A stretch of DNA of 64,000 nucleotides, taken from positions 14,117,624 to 14,181,623 of the forward strand of contig ML677364.1 of the NCBI GenBank assembly GCA_007922305.1, in the 5' to 3' direction. The translations under genes were made by a program, and so were the position numbers. Shown one piece after another: positions 55,816-64,000 of the stretch (position 1 is its first letter; each line of letters opens with the position of its first letter). The notes under the pieces are model-generated. The model saw only the letters and a program-made list of their open reading frames with translations. It ran no database searches and was not told the origin of the DNA. The DNA is from Dermatemys mawii. Taxonomy: Eukaryota > Chordata > Testudines > Dermatemydidae.

Positions 55816-58193
55816 CAGTGGTTTTAATTATTACTATGTAAGTTGAGTGTAGTGTATAAATCAGTTGTATGAATACACTACACATATTTTTTTCATCTAA
55901 AAGCATAATGTCATTTATTTCAAGATAGATCTATATGTCAGTTTGTCAGAATTCAAGTTTTTTAAAAATAATTTCAACAGATTGTTTATCTTTAAACTTT
56001 TTTATTATCAGATGTTCACTTTTCGGTGAAATTATGGGGGGGTGTCAGGCAATAATTTAATGACAGTAGTTCAGATTCAAAAAGGTAAAGCTTTATAACT
56101 GTAAAAACGAAAAGTATGAACATTGCTAGTCAAACTATACTAGGTAGATAGCTTTATATCAAACTCTAAGAAGTTCTCGGGCAGCATTTTTCTTACTTCG
56201 TCTGTCCATTATTATCAATGGAAATGTTTCTTAGTTGGTTTGTGTGTACAGCAAAATCTGCTTTTATTGACACTTACCACTAAAAATCAAATTCTTCTAA
56301 GCCTAGCTATATGTAACTAGCACAGCTGTCACTGAATGTTAACTGTTCCAGATGAAGCAGTGATCTTGTGTATTAACATTTCATATGTAGAGGTCTAGTC
56401 ATCCTTAAACGGACATGATGCATAACTGACATGATTATTAACACTGGGAGTTACTGATACACACTGAAGGAGGAACAGTCCCCGATGTCTCTAGTTCAGA
56501 TTTGCCAATATATCGAAACAGTATCATACATTTTTCCAAAAAGAGTATACAATAGTGTAGTGATCTTTGGTTCCCCCACTGTCTGTGCTGCACAAAGGTG
56601 TGGTTTAAGAGAGGCTGGGGAAAATGGAAAGTGAAACAGAGTTCTCTGGAGCGGAGAGGTGAGGACAGCTCCTGTTGCCAGCTCTAAAGTAGGTACAGGC
56701 ACTGTGAGAAGAGGATTCTGGCTGCATTATAGAATAGGAGTTTGAAGGCAATGTGGTCTCTCCTCATTTATTCAGCATCCCCCATGCTACAGTAGTCAAC
56801 AAAAAAATCAAACTGAAAATGTAACTGAAGATGTGCCTTGTGCTGATATGCAATCAATACTGCAACATCTTTAAGATCTGTCATTTAGGTGTTTTGGTTA
56901 AAAAGACTTCTTATATGTGGCATGTAGCCAACAATGCCTGGTCAAGCCATTCATAAGTACTCTGGGGAATACTGACATAATAAATATTCACACCAAAGCT
57001 ATTAAAGATAGAGCGGCTGTTTTGGTAGCAAGAGGAGATGTAGGATTAGGAACAATATGGTCTCCTTCAACTAAACAGGTTTACTTGGGTCTAAAATCTA
57101 ATCATAAGATTCTCACTCCGAAAACTGCTGAATGTTTTCATAATGTGGACCACCACTTGGTAGTAATCTTGTGGATCTGCCTTCTCTACCCACCTCTCAG
57201 TCATGCTTAGATTTGTGATTACAGATCATCCCTGGAGGCATCTAATGGAACTTTTCATGGAAAAGCTTCACATGCACAGATCAATTTATCCCATAGTTAG
57301 TTGTCCCCTATCTATCCTCTTCCTATTTTAGAGTTGGAGAGGGAGGGGAATTTGTGGAATCTGGGCTCTTAGATCTTCTTCTTCCCTCAAATACGCTGGT
57401 TAACCAAGGTGTAACGGTGTGCTGAGTGACCTGTGCTGCACCGGGAATAGGTTCAGTGTAATTTATTTCTGACCTATGATGTTCTGAGTCACAATCTGCA
57501 TCCCAGATTGCCCCAGAAGTAGTATAACCAGTGATAATGTAACCCATTATCAATTGCTCTTGCTTCCCACACAACCAATATCAGTCACTCCAGATAAACT
57601 AGATACAATTCCCAGATAGACAATTCATCTGGCATTATAGTCCATGTGTGTCTTCAGAGTGGCACAAATAGGCTATATGGGGGGCAACGATTTGGCTAGT
57701 CAGCTCTGAACTGGTTTCACTGTGTCTAGCTAAATATATGGAATTATCAAGCAAGCAAGCAACCACAACGGAGGATTGAAGCAACTAGCAAGATGGAAGA
57801 AGACAACCTTATACTTAATTTACTCCTACAGCTTCCTCTGGCTCCTCAGCATGTAAATTATGCTACATTAGCCTCACACATCAGTACATGTAGGTGTCTA
57901 AAGAAGTCTAAGTTCTTGTGCAGTAGATGAGCAGGCAGAGGAGTCTAGGTTAATTGCTATGAGAGCATTACTTTACATATAATCTTTGAATTTAACCCTA
58001 TGTTTTCTGTCACTAATCCCCTAATGATCTTTGCTTAGTCACTGTTCAATTTTATTTTAATTTGTCAAACTACTTAAAGTTATCTCTGATATAGTTAGTG
58101 CTAATCATGAATAAAATCCTGCTATTATCCAGGGCGTGCGGAGCTATATCAGCAGTGTGGATGTCCAGAACGTCATTTTGGAGCAGTAAGAAC
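55816..58193. other. AT-rich single-copy region
   Basis: A 97-codon frame at 56917-57210 has no recognised domain. No repeat ends seen. Confidence 0.4.
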
Positions 58194-58201
58194 ATTTAGC
58201 C

Positions 58202-58516
58202 CAAGGGTAGGCAACCTATGGCATGCGTGCCAAAGGTAGCATGTGAGCCGATTTTCAGTGGCACTCACACTGCCCGGGTCCTGGCCACCGGTCCGGGGGG
58301 GCTCTGCATTTTAATTTAATTTTAAATGAAGTGTCTTAAACATTTTAAAAACCTTATTTGCTTTATATATACACACGATAGTTTAGTTATATGTTATAGA
58401 CTTATAGAAAGAGACCTTCTAAAAACATTAAAATGTATTACTGGCACGTGAAACCTTAAATTAGAGTGAATAAATGAGGACTCGGCACAACACTTCTGAA
58501 AGGTTGCCGACCCCTG
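58202..58516. mobile_element. hAT non-autonomous element
   Basis: The left end CAAGGGTAGGCAACCTATGG pairs with the right end GAAAGGTTGCCGACCCCTG. The flanks share ATTTAGCC (left) and ATTTTAGCC (right), a slightly shifted 8-bp duplication. The middle keeps GATTTTCAGTGGCACTCACA and TTAATTTAATTTTAAATGAA, typical of a very abundant turtle hAT MITE, and its 3' part matches 20970-21046. Confidence 0.88.
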
Positions 58517-59418
58517 ATATTTTAGCCAAAACTTGCTACTGCCCCCCATGTGTATTACCTGGTTGTGGGAATGGACATAGCCCTAGCAGTAAGATGATAC
58601 CATGCAGCTACTTAGCCAGACAGCACTCCTAGCTTTCTTTTAAATGCTGGAAGGGACTCTGCTGTCCCTATAACCTGTTTCCAACATCTCCCCACTTCCA
58701 CAACAAACAGTGCAGAGTTTAACCCACACAAATGATAGATTATCTGAGGCCCACCAGACAGCAGCTAGCATTCAAACAGTTTATGCTTAAAGAGCCTATT
58801 GCATAACTTTAGAAGAATAATTCCTGTGTCTTTGTCAACATTCCCTATCCCACAGCAGGTTCCAAAGTCTGAGGCTCTTTGTTATTGGACATATGGGTGT
58901 GCTAGTAGTCAGGGCCCAGGGTTTTTCCTCTGTTTCTTGCTCTCTAGTCTGGAAAGTGTTCACAAAATTTCCCATCCAGATGGTGATTGCTGATTTACAA
59001 GACATACAGTCTAATTGGGCCTTTGGACTCACTCTGCACAGATGTAAGTGTCTGTGCCAGGTGCAAGCTGGAGAAGAATCAGACCCCTTTCTTTTTTATT
59101 TTGATTATAGAACACAGAATTTGTATTGTCACTTGGTTCCCAATCACCCCTGTGCACACCATCTGTGCTCCTTATTTATATTCACTGGCTACCTAATTAA
59201 CAGCTTGTTAGGCCTTACCCCATAGGAGCTTTAACCTCACACCACTAGATGTTACCGATTAACTCAGTACATGATACCTTGCAAGACATCACTCTATTTC
59301 TGAAGCATGACACTTCCTCCCATTCAAGGGAATATGTATTCATAATAATCAGGACCTGCTATCAGCTTTGTTATTCATAGTGAACTACACTAACTCTTCT
59401 TGCTTTGAATCCTAACAC
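58517..59418. other. Single-copy region
   Basis: Overlapping frames at 58799-59225 are unrecognised. Nothing else. Confidence 0.4.
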
Positions 59419-59492
59419 ATGGGGTGACATTCTGGCCTCAGTGATGTCAATAGCAAGCTTCCAACTAAATGGGGGCAAGATTTCACTCATTG
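59419..59492. repeat. Ancient palindromic repeat
   Basis: TGGGGTGACATTCTGGCCTC and, inverted, GAGTGAAATCTTGCCCCCAT, with CAGTGATGTCAATAGC between. Same class as those at 38416 and 53038. Confidence 0.6.
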
Positions 59493-60526
59493 TCTTCTCT
59501 CTGATATCTACAGAGTTAGGCCTCAATTGAAAATTGCCAGTCCATATATCTTTCCTAAAACATAAGCCTAAAAACACAAGGATGGAAAGTTGTGGTATGG
59601 GGAGAAATTCTGAAATGCATGTTACTAAATCTAATACCTTTACCGTGATAAGCAGTTCCAGTTATAGGCAAGAATATTTATGCAACATGAGTTAAATCTT
59701 CAGTCCCACTATGGCCACTGTGTGTTACTAGAGTGGAGTAATGCATATACAAAGCCAATAGATCACTGCTCCCCTGACCAAGAGCTGGCCAGAGAGCTGT
59801 GTGCCCTAGACACTCCCAGTCTTGCCCCAGACATGGCTCTTCTCTGCCTCAGTGCCCGCAGTGGGTACCAGGAAAGTACAAGTAACAGCCAAGAATTTCC
59901 TTGTTCTGGGGGAAGCCATCAGCTGCCTGCTTCATGAGTTAAGTGAGCTTTAAATGCCCTTTCTATTTCTGGAACAGTACAAAGGAGATTTAGGCAGGGT
60001 TGGTCTTCCCTGCGCAATGACATCATCTAAATTGTGTTCCTGGATCTGTTTTGCTTTCTGGCTTTTCCCAAGAGATCTTGTGACAGCTCCTCAGCTGGTG
60101 TAATTCATTCTAGTTCCATCTACTTCAATGAAGCTCTGACCATTTATATGAGATCAGCCGAGGATCTGCCCCTTTGCATTTTTTGTTTACCCTTTTCCTG
60201 CCCTTATTTCCCTTGTATTCTACAAAGAGAAATATACTTTTTATGTCACTAGAAAAAAAAATTAGGTGTACATGATTCTGTGATTAGCAGAATTCTGCCT
60301 CTGTCATTTATATGGCATAGCCCTCCACAGTATATTCCTTATGAAAATTATATGAAACAGTAGGATATACTTTATATTAGAATCCACCATGTACTATATT
60401 CCAAGACACAAAGTCATGGTAAAATGGAGTTGAGGGTGAGCACACATGACAGTAACTTAAGTATAAAAACAAACATTACAGGGATGTTCTAATGATCCCC
60501 AAACCAAGGATTATAAAGCAGGAAAT
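59493..60526. other. Single-copy region
   Basis: No feature recognised. Confidence 0.4.
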
Positions 60527-60603
60527 TCAGCATTAATATACTTAAAAGAAATCCAAACATGTTAAGGTTTGGAAATTTACAGTTATAACACCCAAACATC
60601 CTT
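60527..60603 (-). repeat. Left copy of an inverted repeat pair
   Basis: Its complement reads CCTTAACATGTTTGGATTTC TTTTAAGTATA in the centre and matches 60782-60858 over about 75 bp with scattered differences. Confidence 0.6.
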
Positions 60604-60781
60604 ATTACTCGCCTGTAGCTATGCTGTGTAATAACCATAGCATTATATTTAAGGCATTTTTGTATTTGTGGCCCCAAATTAGATTATAATGATTTTTAAA
60701 GACATTTGATTTTTTTCATTGTGTTCCTCTCCCCTGCCGTCCCCTCGTAGTGTCACTACTGGGCAGAGTTGATGTTGTTTG

Positions 60782-60858
60782 AGTGCCTTAACACTGTATT
60801 CCCATACCTTAACACATTTGGATTTCTTTTAAGTGTACCTTTAACTCTGAATTGCCTA
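60782..60858 (+). repeat. Right copy of an inverted repeat pair
   Basis: CCTTAACACATTTGGATTTC TTTTAAGTGTA, matching the complement of 60527-60603, also in GTGCCTTAACACTGTATTCC and CTGAATTGCCT. May be the TIRs of a roughly 330-bp MITE or two copies of one repeat. Confidence 0.6.
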
Positions 60859-63800
60859 GAGTTACAATGTTTGGGGGGAGCCCAGTCTCTAAGTACCAAT
60901 TTCTCTGTGATTAATGGGCTCCCTCTTCTCTCTGGTTTCAGTTCCCCCCAGCAATGCTGCCTCAGTGGACCTGAGGCAGTAATTCCATGCACTGGTCCAG
61001 AAGCTAACTATGGTAGGTTGCTCCAAAACTCCTATAGCCTCTGGGGAGACAGGATTCACACGGGAATTGATGAAATGCAGAGGTCTGTACCAACACCTTT
61101 ATTAACATGTACAGAACTTGAGTTACTGAAAGGATAAGCCTGGCAATGGGAGTACAACTTAAATCCATAACATCTAGAAGGAACTATAGCTCTACCCTAT
61201 AGTTTCAGCTTTACAGCCCCAAACTACACCACTTCCTTCCCTTTGGGCAGTGTATGATTTCTACAAGCATTGCAGGCTCATAGCTGCTCCCTGGGGCTGT
61301 TCCTGAACCCTGAGCTCAGGCTCTGTTTGGTTTGGCAGGACAAAGCAGCACATGATCTCTTTTTCAGCCATGCACTCTTCTCACTGGCAGCCCCATCCTC
61401 TCATCAGAGAAGAGCTGCAGCAGAATATGGGAGACGAATTTCAGCTGTCTAGCCAGCAAAGACTCTCAGGGGTGGGGTAGCCCCAGGAACTAACCTCTCC
61501 AGTCTGCTCATCCTTTAGCCAACTGGGGCTCTAAGCACGGAGGCAGCCTTCACAGCCCTGCTGCCAATCTGTACAGTGGGGACTTCCCAGAACCTTTAAA
61601 GAGAAGTGACATTTGGGCCAAAGAAAACTCTTGACCCCTGTCAACAGTCCTGCTCATACCAGTGAGGCATTACAACTAATGAGTGTTGCATGTAAATTAG
61701 TTGGAGTGTAAAGTTGATTGGTTTCATTAGCACTCATGTCACAGTATCCCATTTAAGAATTACCTTAGCTTTTGGTTTGACCTTGTTGTAGCCTACTTAA
61801 CCATAACAATTAGGTACAGCCTAATTTAATCAAAAATAGCATACACACAAAGTTTCACTGAATTGTATCTATATGGGGAGTTTGAAAAATGTGTTATTCT
61901 GTTGTTAAGATCATTTGGGACAAAGAAAAGACTGATATAGATGGTATATTTCTCAAAGCACCCATGTTTTTATTCATTTTAATTCCTAACCTAATTAACA
62001 GATTTATTTATATATTCTCACAAAGTTCCTTCTAAACTCAAAGAACATCTGTTTCAAGTTTGGGAAGGATATGCTATATTTTTTACACATAATGAAGAGG
62101 TTGAATCTCTGCTTGGAGAACACAGAAATCAATTTTATCTATGGAGTTATAATCAGAATATACTACTGAAAAAAAGACTATATAGCCCTGGTTTATCATA
62201 CCTCAAAAGTAGACTTGTATGTTGATACCATTGACAGACTTGATGCTGGAGATGCCATAAATACAATCCACAAATGGTAATGCTACGTCTGTAATCAACA
62301 ATAATCAAATATGGACAGTTTACAATGTCTCTATTAGCAACACTTCAATTATTTTATTATTAAAGGACTACTGCCCTTTCTTCAGTGAAATGCAATGAAT
62401 TAGAGTTCAAGGGTAGCTCAAACAGCATGAAGATTACTAGTAAGTGAATGCAAACTATTGAAAATGTAAACCATGAATGATAATTACTTTAGGTAGGAAA
62501 TTCCCAGGTGGCTGAAAATTATTGGGTGGAAAGGCATTTCTCAGAAGACATTCATGGGAGGGGAAAACCCTATTGTATTTCCTGCACTTAGCTCTGTTAC
62601 AACTTGCACAGCATATTTGGTTCCAGTGATTGCACTGTGCAGCAGACACATTCCTGTCCAAGAAACCCAGACAAGTACAGTATTAAGATTGTATCTTTAT
62701 TTAAATGATAAGGTAAAAATATGAGCACATGAATATATTTGGGGATAGTGGTGATGTTTGTACACACTGGCAGTGGAATTCAGGTTTAGATACTGATCTG
62801 TTCAGCAATAATTCTGTAATGTGAACTGTTATCAAGCACCTTTCCAAATTTGCTGTGGAAACAAAGTCCACACACAACATAAGTCCAAGCATGGCCCTTT
62901 GTTGGTGTTTGGCTTTAAGAAAATAAACAATAAGGTATCATAAAGGTCAGCTCAAAAATCTTCTGTGGCTTGGCTGCTTCCAAGGGTTCCTCCCTTAGAG
63001 CTGCTCAGTTCACAATGGAGATCATCTCTCTTACTCTGTGAGCTATTCCAGTGCCTTTATCTACAAGCGAGATAATGAGTCACCTGAGTCCATTCATGAG
63101 TCAGCAAAAGCCACTTGATGTCTCATGCCTATAATTATGAAATATATCATACACAAATATTAAATAAATGTTAAACTTTGAGACCTAAACAATCAGGATC
63201 ACATGACTTTACTGCACATCCTTTGTCCTCATCTTTATTCAATCAGTTTAGGATAGATGTTAGTTATTATTGTAAGTTCTTCCAGTCAGGAACCTTGTCT
63301 TTTGTATCTGTAAACCACCACAAATAAATGACATTCTATAGACAATATTTACTGAGATTAACTATTGTTGTTATTAAAAACTATCTGAATTAATATAAAA
63401 GCCAAGTATTTATAGAGTATCAGTCCATATATTTATTTAGGGGCTCTAATAACTTGCAATAGACACAGGTGCATTAAAAATGAGCTTTATGGAAAATACC
63501 TATTGTGAGTGTTCCATTTGCTGTTCTGTGATGGGAACCTTCGTAAGTCAATAGTCCTTCTAAAATCCCTCCAATAAAACTGTCCAACACCATTTGTCTC
63601 CCCTTTGCAGTAATTAGAGCAAAGTGTTTCCAAAAGGTATGTGGATATTACCAGTGATTATGAAAAACCCTTAAAACTGTTTTGTTCCATATTAAAGACC
63701 TAAACCTGGAAAGAGATGAAAATTAAGGGAATGTTCTTGAAAAATATTATGGAGATACTGCCTGTCCTCTAGATGCTCAGTAACTTTTACCTTGCCCCAT

Positions 63801-64000
63801 ATATAATTCTCTCTAGACCACTCTATTAATAGATTTATTATTAATTATAATTACATGAAGTTTCAAGGGCACATCATTATTCATATGTCCCTGTGTAAGT
63901 GATATTATAACCTCTAGTGCTGGCCCTTCCTGTTGCTCTTTATTTCTTGCATGCATCTGGAAATGCAACTGTGTAATTGAAGGATGATTGCTTATTATAT
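60859..64000. other. AT-rich single-copy region to the window end
   Basis: The frame at 60769-61137 (122 codons) starts in the repeat copy and has no domain. Two AP-1-like TGAGTCA words lie close together near 63074 and 63097, the second as TGAGTCAGCA. No transposon ends or genes recognised. Confidence 0.35.

Noticed and set aside
61020..61640. Possible minus-strand LTR based on an AATAAAGG word near 61100
   Set aside because: No TG..CA ends, no duplicate copy and no target duplication were found.

Overview
The window looks like non-coding DNA from a reptile, most probably a turtle (Testudines). I recognise no host exon, no bacterial-type operon and no tRNA or rRNA gene. The longest open frames lie inside GC-rich repeats. 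The repeat mix is what points to turtle: CR1 LINEs ending in the ATTCTATG-type tail, Harbinger MITEs of the kind common in turtles and crocodilians, several families of hAT miniature elements with exact 8-bp target duplications, Ty3/gypsy and ERV-type LTRs, Penelope-like elements with a GIY-YIG endonuclease, and old MIR-type SINEs. The taxon is an inference from remembered repeat families, not from a database match.

Layout. 0-2.3 kb: an unidentified old repeat, a MIR and a 673-bp Harbinger element with TAA target duplications. 2.36-6.37 kb: a complete but dead Ty3/gypsy retrotransposon on the minus strand, with two 314-bp LTRs, a CCACT target duplication, and a 123-bp hAT MITE nested inside. 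6.4-11.7 kb: mostly single-copy sequence with a MITE and a CR1. 11.7-12.6 kb: a CpG-rich hAT element. 12.7-15.8 kb: single-copy sequence, including one stretch that reads like a conserved non-coding element. 15.9-19.6 kb: decayed gypsy elements, one carrying a Penelope-like element inside its gag. 20.2-26.3 kb: hAT, CR1, Harbinger and two ERV-type LTRs. 26.3-31 kb: mostly single-copy sequence. 31-37.5 kb: CR1 pieces, a hAT MITE, and an inferred 5.2-kb hAT transposon with a dead transposase gene, itself interrupted by a Harbinger MITE and a 925-bp LTR-like insert.

37.5-54 kb is mostly single-copy sequence with scattered MIR, Penelope, CR1, hAT and palindromic repeats. It holds the most striking structure in the window: a perfect 107-bp inverted repeat around a 491-bp spacer (38293-38997). 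54.5-55.8 kb holds an old palindromic composite with four tRNA-like segments in alternating orientation and a hAT MITE with a perfect 8-bp target duplication. 58.2 kb has another hAT MITE. The rest is AT-rich single-copy sequence.

No set of genes here works together as a pathway. The window records waves of transposition: older elements (MIR, CR1, gypsy) are hosts to younger ones (hAT, Harbinger, LTRs). The best new leads are structural rather than a new protein system: the perfect inverted repeat, the rebuilt insertion history of the large hAT element, and the palindromic tRNA-like array.
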